Source: Glandiceps talaboti (taxonomy: Eukaryota; Hemichordata; Enteropneusta; Spengelidae). Taken from it: a stretch of DNA of 13,000 bases. A program made the position numbers and the translations under genes. Each line of letters opens with the position of its first letter. The first letter of the stretch is position 1. The DNA is taken from positions 5,754,501 through 5,767,500 of the forward strand of contig NC_135549.1 of the NCBI RefSeq assembly GCF_964340395.1, given 5' to 3'. Positions 1 through 10,345 of the stretch are shown one piece after another. The notes beneath the pieces are model-generated. The model made no database searches and was not told the origin of the DNA. It was given only the letters and a program-made list of their open reading frames with translations.

Positions 1-1131
1 CTGAACTTCTATTGTGTTATTGTCTGCAAAACAACCTTTAATGTAATCGTATACAGTAAAAATTTCCCCGTCCCTTCTCTCATAGGCATTATTGTACACC
101 GCTGGACTTTATCTACATTAAATTGAGTCATTATCTATGTTTAATAATGTAAAATACCCCATTTTTCAATAATCACTCTTGTAATCGAAATAATCCGAAA
201 ATAATAGATTCCGAGCTCATCCAATCGCACCGACATCCTATCGGCAATTTGACATCCTTACGTTGCAGCGATACTCTGTATACATGAAGATAGTACTGAT
301 TGTTGATGGATAGAACACTGTAAGCTGAGGTTACATTGGTTACACTAATTACATTCTGCGTGTTAGTCTCGACTGGGTAGGCTAGTTCTCCTCTGGTAGC
401 GCTCGCTGTCGACTATTCATAGAAATTTAATTTAACTGCAATACCAACTTCTGTTGGACATCATCATATATAGCAAGGGAAATAGTTAATATTTATGAAG
501 TGCACCTGAAACCATGTTCGTTGTCTTTTGATTTAACTGTTCGCTAGATCCTTAATTCTACCTTAGATTGATCGTTCGATCAAACACAGCAGACAATTAC
601 TGCTGAAACAGAGGCATTCCCTTATGTAATCACGAATCGGTGCTGAAGGCTATGTACATCAGTTTGCTACCGTTACATAGTTAGGTGTTTATTTAGCTTG
701 AAATTGTAATGTGTGTACCCATAATCCACATTCTAAGCAGTTCTGCGTCATTGCATCCAAACCCAGTATTTTCAGACTTTATTTTAAAGGGAAACGTTGT
801 AATTTCTGAGAAGAATACATTCTCAGGAAGCACAAGACAAATCCCCTCAAATACCTCTGGATGAAATAAATACGTGTAAATTTCCCTTGCTTATTATTTT
901 ATGTGCCAAAGATTTCTTCTGAACAAAGGTCATACTTTAATACCTGTGTCTGCAATATGCAAGTAATGGCCTGACTTTGATCATTGACTCTAACGTTCAA
1001 GGTCAAGGCCAACTCTAAAAGATTGCGGTGATATGGTGGTGATATGGCGGGGTACACACTTCAATTGAGTCTATGTGTATTACATGCTTTATTTTGTATA
1101 GTAGTTAGTTAAAGGCTTAGGAACCTAAGAA
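1..1131. other. Unassigned non-coding DNA
   Basis: I recognise no gene, RNA gene or mobile element here. All frames are interrupted often. The stretch is A+T-rich with ordinary-looking CpG content. Two AGGTCA-type nuclear-receptor half-sites lie close together: AAAGGTCA at 926-933 and TCAAGGTCA at 997-1005. The second matches the extended monomer site known for ERR/SF-1-type receptors, but single matches this short occur by chance. A small direct duplication (GGTGATATGG twice) lies at about 1027-1049. This could be intron or intergenic DNA. Confidence 0.5.
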
Positions 1132-1203
1132 GGCACAGAAAGAGAAACGGGACAGGGAGATAGACAGGGAGATAGACAGTGGCATGTAGGTACACAGGCA
1201 GAC

Positions 1204-1248
<45 letters not shown>

Positions 1249-1290
1249 TAAACGGACAGAGAAAGAGATGACAGGCAGACAGATGGTTAA
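1132..1290. repeat. GACA tetranucleotide microsatellite in a purine-rich tract
   Basis: The pure core is about ten GACA units at 1207-1246. It is flanked by imperfect GACA/GATA/GAGA units from about 1140 to 1290, including a doubled GGGAGATAGACA at about 1156-1180. The plus strand is strongly purine-rich through about 1345. Frames on the minus strand that look open and rich in Cys/Leu/Ser/Val are translations of this repeat and are not genes. The same tetranucleotide occurs in the opposite orientation at 6001-6048. Confidence 0.95.
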
Positions 1291-2299
1291 ACGAAGGTAG
1301 CAAGAAGGAATCAAAAGGAAAGAAAGTAGCGTGGGTGCAAACAAAGGGACAAAGATAGAAAGACGCAGTCACTCAAAGGCTGAAAGAAAGGCCTAACTAA
1401 ATAGTGTCACTCTGTACAACTTCTGAAAATAAGTAATGCAATTAAAGTTAATTTGAATATAGATCAACTGTCGAGCATTGAGACACTTTTTAATCAGTCT
1501 ACTTTTAATGCACTTATATGAAATATGATTATTATGCTATTTATTACCCAATAAACCTACGAAAGTAAATTTCGTATGGGATATAAATCGATGATTTTTT
1601 TTCTGTTGACATATAATACTACCAGGGGTGGGTCTTGCATTAACAAATGAGACGTTTTGTCATTACAGGGGTAATTCAAAGCAATAAAACCAGCATGTAT
1701 GAGGTGACTTCTACGGCCTGAATTAACCCTAGGTATGCTCCAGGGTTATGAATATGCGTCGTTAATGTTATAAATCTAAGAATGACCTGATGATGCAATA
1801 AATACAACTTCAAGGTAGGCGATACTTTGCCCTAGATTAAAATTCTTTGACAGGGAAAAATCGCGCGTGAAACACTAGTACAGTTACACACAGAGAGGGA
1901 CAAACACGCATGTATGCGTATTATAGACAATCCAGTAGTACTCAGTAGCTTTCTTGTTGTGTTTTCAACCAAACGTTTACCAATAATATGTGTTTGGTAT
2001 GCATGTTGTACTGCACGTAGTGTCTATGTCATCGCATTTTATCGATGTTTCAAATGTTACTGAACATCAGTAAGGATCGCACCCGCCGGGTAAATAATTA
2101 TTCTTTAGCACAGAATGGAATCGGACATTCAATCAACGAAGACCTTTCCTCTCTCTGAAATTACTATTTATCGAGATGCGTCAATTCGAGCGGAAAGAAA
2201 TCCCCTTAGCGACTACTTTCTTTCATATATTTTGCTTTCCATTAGCACACGTTTAAAGTATGCTCACGTGACCTTATAACCGTTAAAAGTCTGTCCATT
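1291..2299. other. Unassigned non-coding DNA with one small hairpin
   Basis: No gene is recognised. A purine-rich fringe of the upstream microsatellite continues to about 1390. A short perfect hairpin lies at 1558-1576: TACGAAA, loop GTAAA, TTTCGTA. Nothing else stands out. No LINE protein similarity is visible upstream of about 2300, so the LINE fragment that follows is 5'-truncated or decayed beyond recognition. Confidence 0.5.
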
Positions 2300-2788
2300 A
2301 TTCTTTCTCACAAATTGGAAACTGCACGACCGTTTTTGAAGCTGGGAGAAGAAATGGTATTGAAATGCAAGATGGTATTTGCACTCTCTGTGATATGGGA
2401 GAGGTAGAGGGTGAATTTCATTTCCTTTTGAAGTGTAAATATTTTTACCAGTATCGTAAAAAATGTATTCCTCAATATTTTTATTCTCCATATTATGACA
2501 AGTTTATTGAAATAATGCGAACTGACTACGTAAACGTACTGCAAATATTCGCTGTATTCCTCTTTCATGCTCTTTCTTTTAGGAATGAGGCAGATGATTT
2601 GAAGTATTAGTAATAATTTTATTCATCTAAGTCGTCAACGTATTGTATTTGTACATATGTGTGTATTACATTGTGACTATATTACTAGTATAACGTTATA
2701 TAGTATGTTCATATAACCATATAGTATTTAATAGTTTAATGATTTCTCCTGCAAGTGGGAGGTATAATTTTTTTTCATGAAAATACAG
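2300..2788 (+). mobile_element. 3' end of a decayed non-LTR (LINE) retrotransposon
   Basis: This segment combines the C-terminal tail of a LINE polyprotein, with its stop codon at 2608-2610, and about 180 bases that look like the element's 3' UTR. Near the 3' end a CTCC (2746-2749) / GGAG (2758-2761) stem is followed by a T-rich stretch and an A-rich end, CATGAAAATACAG, at about 2775-2787. I place the element's end there. A hairpin followed by an A-rich or short-repeat tail is what target-primed elements of several LINE clades show. The 5' side is lost, as is typical of truncated insertions. I could not define a target-site duplication, and the clade is uncertain. Confidence 0.6.
2306..2610 (+). 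pseudogene. LINE reverse transcriptase polyprotein, C-terminal remnant
   Basis: The open part runs from 2365 to the stop at 2608-2610 (81 codons), and the same frame is open upstream to the stop at 2284-2286. The key motif is CTLC, then nine residues, then HFLLKC, that is C-x2-C-x9-H-x4-C. It is followed by aromatic and basic residues (KYFYQYRKKCIP). This arrangement, with an acidic GEVE linker between the Cys pair and the His, resembles the zinc-knuckle-like tail that ends many animal LINE ORF2-type proteins, where it is thought to bind nucleic acid. The intact protein would carry endonuclease and reverse transcriptase domains upstream, and neither is present. Just upstream, the expected Ser-His-Lys-Leu-Glu-like segment is readable at 2306-2320 but in another frame, so a frameshift near 2321-2336 is likely. 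I judge this a dead fragment, not a small zinc-finger gene. Confidence 0.7.
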
Positions 2789-3599
2789 TTATCAGGTTAT
2801 TTGAACTGTTTATGTCTAATTGAACATTTACATGAAACTCGTTGAGTATCACTGAGTTTCAATGAGTCTAAACGAAGTTTATGCCATTTTACTTTTTTAG
2901 ATTTCATTTTAACAGTTGAATACGATTGACCACTTCTAGGTTATGTATGGTTTTAGTAAGTAATATTAGGCAAGTAATTCGTATTATCTAAACTATTGAA
3001 GAAATAAGTATGTTCATTTCTGGACTGCACATGTTTAAAGCGATATTATCTTTTGTGCAGAGTATGTTTTTTACTCCGCTATGCAACACGTACACGTGCA
3101 TATATTGTATTCTGATTACAGTTGGCGGGAACGACAAATTGTATAACGCTAAAGTGTAGGAAAGATGAAAGCAGACTAATATCATTACTGATTATGGCCA
3201 TATTGTAAAAGAAGAGTAATACACATAACAACGTGAAATTACACTGCGCAATAGATTTAAATTTCGTTATTTTCAACCACTGCCTAAGATCAAACTCCCA
3301 GTGTTTTCCGGGCAAACAAATCAGTATGTGATATATCGCATTCACCTCTAAAATTCCCATTCGCAAACAATAAGTGTCCATTTATCGTAACAGCTGTACG
3401 TCTTTATTTGACCTGGTACCTATTAGCCGCTGTCGAGTTTCGTTTTAACTGTTATGACATCAACAGATCTACATTGATGTCGCTATGTAAATCAACCTGT
3501 GCAGTGAGAGTCATTAACCCTACAGCTATGCAATGAGTGTGTGTGTGTACATGTACGCCAAGTAAACATATCCTGTAATACTGTAGATTACAACTACCG
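2789..3599. other. Unassigned non-coding DNA
   Basis: I recognise no gene. A 7-bp stem (GAAACTC 2834-2840 with GAGTTTC 2854-2860) and a short GT run at about 3538-3547 are the only local structures. A minus-strand frame stays open for about 100 codons at 3079-3381, but it has no recognisable motif, no splice context and a composition expected of A+T-rich random DNA, so I do not call it. Confidence 0.5.
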
Positions 3600-3675
3600 G
3601 AGTTTTCCGAAAACAAGCCTGTATAGACGTATGGCGGAAGTCTATACAGCGTGCTTTGTAAAACTTATCCCGCAT
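3600..3675. repeat. Imperfect long hairpin with a perfect 10-bp core stem
   Basis: The core arms are CTGTATAGAC (3619-3628) and GTCTATACAG (3640-3649), perfectly complementary, with an 11-nt loop. The stem continues after a 3-nt bulge (3650-3652): ACAAGC at 3613-3618 pairs with GCTTTGT at 3653-3659 with one bulged base. A looser outer pairing involves GTTTT near 3602 and AAAAC near 3660. It could be the palindromic core of a small MITE-like element or a transcribed hairpin. The sequence alone does not say which. Confidence 0.6.
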
Positions 3676-4440
3676 TTATCAGGTGATATGATAACCCATA
3701 TTTGATTTTGCGTCATTCTGTTTTTTTTTTTCCAGCTTGCCAGGTTGCCTTTCTGCCTCACTATGTCAGGATAAAAGATTCTTTGTTACTGCTAAGTAAT
3801 CCTGCAATACTCTACGAAATGTTTAAGTAGATGACTGTACGAAATATTCCCTGTGTAAATAAAATACCGCCAGCTGTCATCAAGGCGACACATCATTGAC
3901 ATTGGTATTTTGAGTGTAATATTCCTGTTTTCTTCTGCAGCAACGGGTCGATGGCGCCGAAATAGTTTCGCATATTATTATGCATACACCTTGCAGTCAA
4001 ATCCATAGTGGTTACCATGGATATCTGTACACATTAATGTGACTTCTTAAGCTATGTCCGAATTCGGCTCGCCAAATCTAACATGGAAAGTACTTGCCGA
4101 TTGCTAAACCAGTCATTCTTAATGTAATTGTCGTGTGCACGTGTACGCTATCTTGGGGTTCATGCTTTCATATGGATGTTTATCCCGTATTGCTTCCAAT
4201 TCTTCCTTATTTATACGATGTTAATATAGAATATAGTGTTATACAAGCCATTCGTGTACCACATACATAATTAGTTTAATTATTGATGTGAATGCAGCAC
4301 AAGTGCCTTCATAATCACCCCAATATGCACATATTCATTTTTCATGCTTATGTTCAATGTACCGACAAATATAGACATGTATATTAACATTCATAACTTC
4401 ACTACTATACATTGTCAAATGTATTATAATAAAATGACCA
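3676..4440. other. Unassigned non-coding DNA
   Basis: No gene is assigned. A T11 run at 3721-3731 precedes a CCAG, and at 3919-3940 a pyrimidine-rich stretch ends in TTCTGCAG, which looks like a good 3' splice site. The frame beginning CAA at 3941 is open for 33 codons to TGA at 4040. I recognise nothing in it and see no matching donor, so I leave it as a candidate only. The remainder is A+T-rich without visible structure. Confidence 0.45.
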
Positions 4441-4460
4441 AGTTAAGAGCTTAAACCGTC

Positions 4461-4476
4461 GTCTAGCTAGCTAGAC
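4461..4476. repeat. 16-bp perfect palindrome
   Basis: GTCTAGCTAGCTAGAC reads identically on both strands, with CTAG repeated inside. It is short enough to arise by chance in a window of this size. No element boundary was seen beside it. Confidence 0.9.
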
Positions 4477-4498
4477 AGCAATCTCACTATTACACTAA

Positions 4499-4574
4499 CA
4501 GTGCTACACTTTTTATCGTCTGGCCTAGCAAAAATATCCGCAGTGCTACATTTTATGTTCTGGTTCCCAAAATA
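4499..4574 (+). repeat. Degenerate direct duplication of about 35-40 bases
   Basis: Copy one (4499-4537) and copy two (4541-4574) both begin CAGTGCTACA, continue with a T-rich stretch, share TCTGG and end in AAAATAT. They differ by a few substitutions and short indels. A second weak echo follows: TTTGTAAGATTCTTGTT at about 4606-4622 and TTGGTAAGATTTCTGTTC near 4651-4668. Together these suggest an old tandem duplication, or a decayed satellite-like unit, in this small area. Confidence 0.6.
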
Positions 4575-5049
4575 TTAAAATATTGCAACATGTTATCATA
4601 TATCTGTTTGTAAGATTCTTGTTAACATACAATAATATGTTGCACGTCCGTTGGTAAGATTTCTGTTCAGCCAGACTATAAAATGTATATCAGTGTTAGT
4701 AACAAGTCAGACGGCGTTCTGTTTAAGGTCTCGTGATTTTGATTGTAATGTACTTTGCCGACAAACCCAATTGTGTTTTACATTCGTCACATTATACGTT
4801 GGTTGACGTCAGAAGAGTCTACAATATCATGATATCTATATCTGATATATAAACCATTAAAGGAGTTTATTGAGGTCGAAATTTTCTCAAAATATTTTCT
4901 AGTGTATAATAGAAACGTGCACAATTCAGTCGTCTTACAATTGTACGGTAATGACATATCGTTAAATCTATACATATCTCCCCTTACATCTTATTTGCTA
5001 CTACGTATACGTATAGTCAATAACGATAATATTGATTAGCTAACAGAAA
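4575..5049. other. Unassigned non-coding DNA just upstream of the LINE remnant
   Basis: No gene is recognised. Two 12-bp palindromes are present: ATATCATGATAT at about 4826-4837 and TACGTATACGTA at 5002-5013. I looked for earlier reverse transcriptase blocks that should precede the remnant starting near 5050 and could not see any. The LINE insertion therefore appears 5'-truncated, or this part has decayed beyond recognition. Confidence 0.45.
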
Positions 5050-5905
5050 AAAACCTCAGGGTGGTTTCCAACCTACGTGGCGTCTGGTAGGCAACCACGT
5101 ACACCATGTCATGCCATTTATAGTTAACTGTTCGATCTCGTCAACAAGCACTCAATAAATCACCACGTTTTCGCAGACGACAAACAATTGTACAAATAAG
5201 CTAAGATCCATCAAAATAATAGAACTATCGTAACCATACAAAACTGTATTACTGACATCAAGAAGTGGATGGCATCTCATAAACTCTAGTTAAAAACTGT
5301 AAGCCAGGAACAAACTAAAATCATCACTCCCTCCTTCTATGCGTGTTGGAAATTCTAATATTATTTTCGCCTCTTGTGTAAAAACCCTTGGAGTGGTACA
5401 TCATTCTTATTTGAATACGTTTGAACTGTCTAAATTCAGATCAGCTCTATTCATCACGTTTCTTCACAAGCTACTCAACCCCTTGTCTCCGCGTTTGTTT
5501 TGTCTCGCTTAGAATTGTAAGTGTCTCCTTCTCGGTTGCCCTTGAAGCAACCTATTGATTGGTTGCAAAGAGATCAGAATGCTGTCGAACATCTTGTCTG
5601 TAAAGGTGAAAAGTATAACCATGTCCAACCGCTCTTGAAACAATTTCTTTGTTACCTAAAAATTCTCGTATTCGCTTCAAAGTCTCATCTCTCTGCTACT
5701 GTAACAAATCAGTTGTAGATTCTTTAACACACTGCCTCCCTTACCTTCTTCATTAATGTACTCCACAGAGACAACTGCACTCCCCCTCCTATTCTCGTTT
5801 TCTTCAGGGTGCAAGGTGATGTATTATGTACAAAGACCTCTGGTGAATGATCTTTTTCTCACACCAGCCCTACATCATAGAGCAATCGTTCTATCATTCT
5901 CCCCC
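5050..5905 (+). mobile_element. 5'-truncated, decayed CR1/L2-like non-LTR retrotransposon
   Basis: A run of short protein segments appears in the correct order for the C-terminal half of a CR1/L2-group reverse transcriptase, all on the plus strand but scattered over three frames. It begins at a possible PQG of the conserved V-P-Q-G block (5054-5062) and includes the catalytic ADD motif. It ends with the C-terminal SFSHTSPT segment at about 5851-5874. No endonuclease domain or earlier RT blocks are visible upstream. A (TC)n(GTCT)n microsatellite starts within about 10 bases downstream, at 5914. The last protein segments and the element's 3' UTR are missing or have been overwritten by the repeat. 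Several in-frame stops and frame changes show it is an old dead copy. Confidence 0.88.
5102..5880 (+). pseudogene. Reverse transcriptase (CR1/L2-like), C-terminal half, broken
   Basis: The intact enzyme copies LINE RNA into DNA at the nicked target. Segments seen in order: frame 1 from about 5125 contains INHHVFADDKQLYK, where ADD is the metal-binding part of the catalytic [FY]-x-D-D box. Next come IQNCITDIKKWM (5239-5274) and KL-stop-LK, where the family usually has N-K-L-x-L-N. Frame 2 at 5342-5399 reads VRVGNSN...KTLGVV, the usual GNS...LGV block. Frame 1 resumes near 5455 with LVSAFVLSRLE, a stop at 5518-5520, then IDWLQRDQNAVEHLVCK and HVQPLLKQ (about 5551-5643). Frame 3 at 5760-5817 has TPQRQLHSPS. 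Frame 1 at 5830-5874 has TKTSGE-stop-SFSHTSPT. These correspond to conserved thumb and C-terminal positions of the family. At least four frame changes and several stops exclude a working product. Identification rests on recall of family motifs. Confidence 0.85.
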
Positions 5906-5908
5906 ACT

Positions 5909-8006
<2,098 letters not shown>

Positions 8007-8094
<88 letters not shown>
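8007..8094. repeat. (TA)16(TG)28 compound microsatellite
   Basis: Sixteen TA units (8007-8038) pass directly into about 28 uninterrupted TG units (8039-8094), followed by TCTG. Alternating TG/CA tracts of this length can form left-handed Z-DNA under supercoiling, and TA tracts can extrude as cruciforms. This is a common eukaryotic dinucleotide repeat and is likely length-polymorphic. Confidence 0.98.
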
Positions 8095-8096
<2 letters not shown>

Positions 8097-8376
8097 TGTT
8101 TCGAATGAAACTTGCTACACATCTTTCTTATGGTAAGATTAGATTTCGGTAAACACCCTACGAATAACCATGACTAATTAGCCTACTATACCTAGATCCC
8201 AAGCTTCAAGTTACACATTGCATCTGTTGAGTTTGCCGTAAATAGAATAGAAAGCATATGCAAGCAATCTTGCTGGAGAATTCGCCAAGATGAATTCATA
8301 CGATCAGCTTCAACTTCTGGGTCAAATCACCCACTTTCTACCGAATATTCTTCAATTTACTCAAAGACCTTGCCAT
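8095..8376. other. Unassigned non-coding DNA
   Basis: I see no gene or identifiable repeat. It separates the dinucleotide array from the dispersed repeat copy that follows, and it may include part of that repeat beyond the region conserved with the copy at 11272-11398. Confidence 0.4.
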
Positions 8377-8480
8377 TTAATGAGACGGATAAGTGACATA
8401 ATCGTTCAAATTGTGATACAAGCATGAAAATTGTACTGGTTAAGAAAATAACGCTATCCACTTGAAAATCCAATATGATC
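8377..8480 (-). repeat. Dispersed repeat, copy 1 (inverted relative to 11272-11398)
   Basis: The reverse complement matches 11272-11398. In the best block, 8400-8433 against 11331-11364, I count 31 of 34 identical bases, centred on GCTTGTATCACAA. Further matches flank it: TATCCG[TC]CTCA[TC]TAAA on one side, and GCGTTATTT and CATATT-GATTTT on the other. Gaps of up to about 20 bases separate the blocks. The repeat may extend to about 8540, including GATGGTCGCC at 8493-8502 and a G-tract pair (GGGGGTTTTGGGGG) at 8531-8544. No coding capacity is visible, so a non-autonomous transposon or SINE-like element is possible. Confidence 0.7.
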
Positions 8481-8502
8481 GCTATTTTTCAAGATGGTCG
8501 CC

Positions 8503-9870
8503 AATTGATATTTCCGAATCTGTACAAATCGGGGGTTTTGGGGGTTTGTGGACATATTTCAGATATCTTAATGTCAAATGTTATTTATGCATTGTGATAT
8601 ACCTTGGATCATACAAATGACTCCTTCATTAATAAATTTGACACCTTGTCAAAATGACCTTTGATATGTTGGCTAAAATCCTAAATCATTGCTGTATTGT
8701 ATTTCTCAGTAAAGACAAGAATCTAATGAAACATTTACCACTTTGGATCCTATGTAAATGTAGAATTATTTGACAATGTCATTCATTTATAAGGATATGC
8801 GTTTTTAAAACACGATTCATATGTTTAGTATTGTACTATGTCGACATATTATATCGGCTTTCTATTGAATACAGAAAAATACGTGTAACTGTCACATAAT
8901 GACATGAGAAAACCACATTTTGTGAAAGCTGAACAACAATAAAAATATTATGAAATCCGTTTGATAATCGTCATGCTACAGTCTTGATTCTATACATTTG
9001 ATGAACACAATTTATTAATGTTTAATACAGTATGATGCTCATTACTCAGATTAGGACCATTGCTGTGCAACTGCCCATAAGGTTTAATCTTAACTGAAGT
9101 ACTTGAAAATGTTACATGTTTCTCATGTTCAGTATTCAAATATACCGGTATGTACTCATACTCTTACGCTGTTTAGCCTGACACAGAATGGTAGAAAGTG
9201 CCATGTAGGAGGATTGCCTAACGAAGTATAGCACAATGTTGTCATTGCAAGTGCGAGAATTGGAATTTGCTTTCATTCAGTAATAACAAATACATCAAGG
9301 GTTGACAACATAAGCTACTTGGTAAAGGGGTATCCAACGTATCTTAATTCTGTGGTGCTAAATTTAAGGAGCATGCTATAGATGTTATCTTTGGGTTAAA
9401 AGGAAGTGATTAACAAATGGAGTCCACATGGGCTCAATTTTATATTATATGTACAATATCGTTTTAAAGTATGAACAAACATAACAAAATTACATATATA
9501 AGTGATGGTGTATCCAACAATGAAACCTCATAAATGATCAACGTTTGCATTAGCTGTTGCAGTTGGATAACTTCTCAAAAAATAGTCAGCCAATCCCTAT
9601 TGTTTTAGCTAAGCCAAAGAAACATGATCAAGATTACCAAGAAGTAACTGCACTGGAGAGAAGTTATGTCATCACCAATGTCAAATTCGTCGAAGCTTAC
9701 GACATATGTGAAATTATACACTTTTGTACAAGAGAATCAGATAAACAATCTGGTGAAAAAAGAATAACACATTGCATTTTCGGACTTATGAGTTGCATCA
9801 CATGGCTTAAATGTACACGCTCCAGTTAAGGAACTTTCTTTCATTACTTACGCTATTACTTTTACGAATA
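8503..9870. other. Unassigned, probably repeat-derived non-coding DNA
   Basis: No gene is assigned. The first part probably belongs to the same dispersed repeat as copy 1. A plus-strand frame open at 9557-9829 (90 codons) follows an acceptor-like TTAGCTGTTGCAG ending at 9562. It contains four Cys residues, but I cannot assign it to a family and see no strong donor, so it is not called as an exon. The rest is A+T-rich with frequent stops. Confidence 0.4.
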
Positions 9871-9940
9871 TTTTTATTTATTTATTCAGGTAAACCAACG
9901 GGCATAAAGCCCATTTACAGGCACCTTTAAAAACAAATAA
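9871..9940 (-). mobile_element. Probable retroelement 3' tail (minus strand)
   Basis: Read on the minus strand, a GGGC-loop-GCCC hairpin (9900-9912, loop of five) is followed about a dozen bases later by CTGAATAAATAAATAAAAA (9869-9887). A hairpin followed by a short A-rich repeated tail is a known way for LINEs and their SINE partners to end. The element body should lie at higher coordinates (A-rich plus strand, about 9920-10080). The minus-strand frame at 9878-10072 that crosses it is hydrophobic only because the DNA is T-rich, and is not a gene. No family name is assigned. Confidence 0.5.
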
Positions 9941-10286
9941 GGAAAAACAAGCACTAAAAAGAAAAAACAAGGGGTAGCAATAACAGAAGTGACATGACAT
10001 AAAAGGCAAACACAGAAATAAAAACAACAAAACAGGAAAAATTATTAAAAACACGCAGCCTGAAGCACACACTCTGTATTATTAAGTCACTCTGTTTAAT
10101 TTTGATAACTTGGGGATATATTTATATGCCAAGAACTCATGGAAAGAACAGTATATATATATATTTGTCGAGCATTACCGAAAACCAGGAACTTTAGTTT
10201 TGTAAGTACGCTGATGCAAGGGGCTGACATTTTCTACAACCAATTCATTTTGAATGTCTTTTTTTTTAGATTTGAACCAACAATGA

Positions 10287-10345
10287 TGATTATTATTATT
10301 GCTATGGACTTTATTTAATCAATTATTGAGCCACAGGCTCTTCTA
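10287..10345 (-). mobile_element. Second probable retroelement 3' tail (minus strand)
   Basis: On the minus strand, GAGCC-TGT-GGCTC (10328-10340) forms a perfect 5-bp stem with a 3-nt loop. It is followed by CAATAATTGATTAAATAAAG and then an (AAT)n run ending near 10287. The order matches the tail at 9871-9940: hairpin, AATAAA-type sequence, short simple repeat. The primary sequence of the hairpin differs, which suggests a different family. The element body would lie above 10345, but I recognise no protein there. Confidence 0.45.

Noticed and set aside
536-590. GATCGTTCGATC as a possible palindromic site or tRNA B-box-like GTTCGA
   Set aside because: It is not a perfect palindrome and there is no matching A box or acceptor stem around it.
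1109-1372. Two overlapping minus-strand frames rich in Cys, Leu, Ser and Val
   Set aside because: They are translations of the GACA/GATA microsatellite and its purine-rich flanks. The low-complexity repeat of the same residues follows the tetranucleotide.
2264-2568. Minus-strand frames overlapping the LINE fragment
   Set aside because: They are antisense to the recognised LINE C-terminus on the plus strand and have no motif of their own.
3079-3381. 100-codon minus-strand frame
   Set aside because: No domain, no start context or splice signals that I can support, and a hydrophobic/Asn/Ile-rich composition expected of A+T-rich DNA.
5521-5718. Possibility of a separate short gene starting at GTG 5521
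   Set aside because: Its residues (IDWLQRDQNA, HVQPLL) match conserved CR1/L2 reverse transcriptase positions and the frame continues upstream past a single stop, so it is part of the pseudogene.
9878-10072. Minus-strand frame resembling a small membrane protein rich in Phe, Leu and Cys
   Set aside because: It is a translation of the T-rich strand of a repeat tail. The hydrophobicity comes from base composition.
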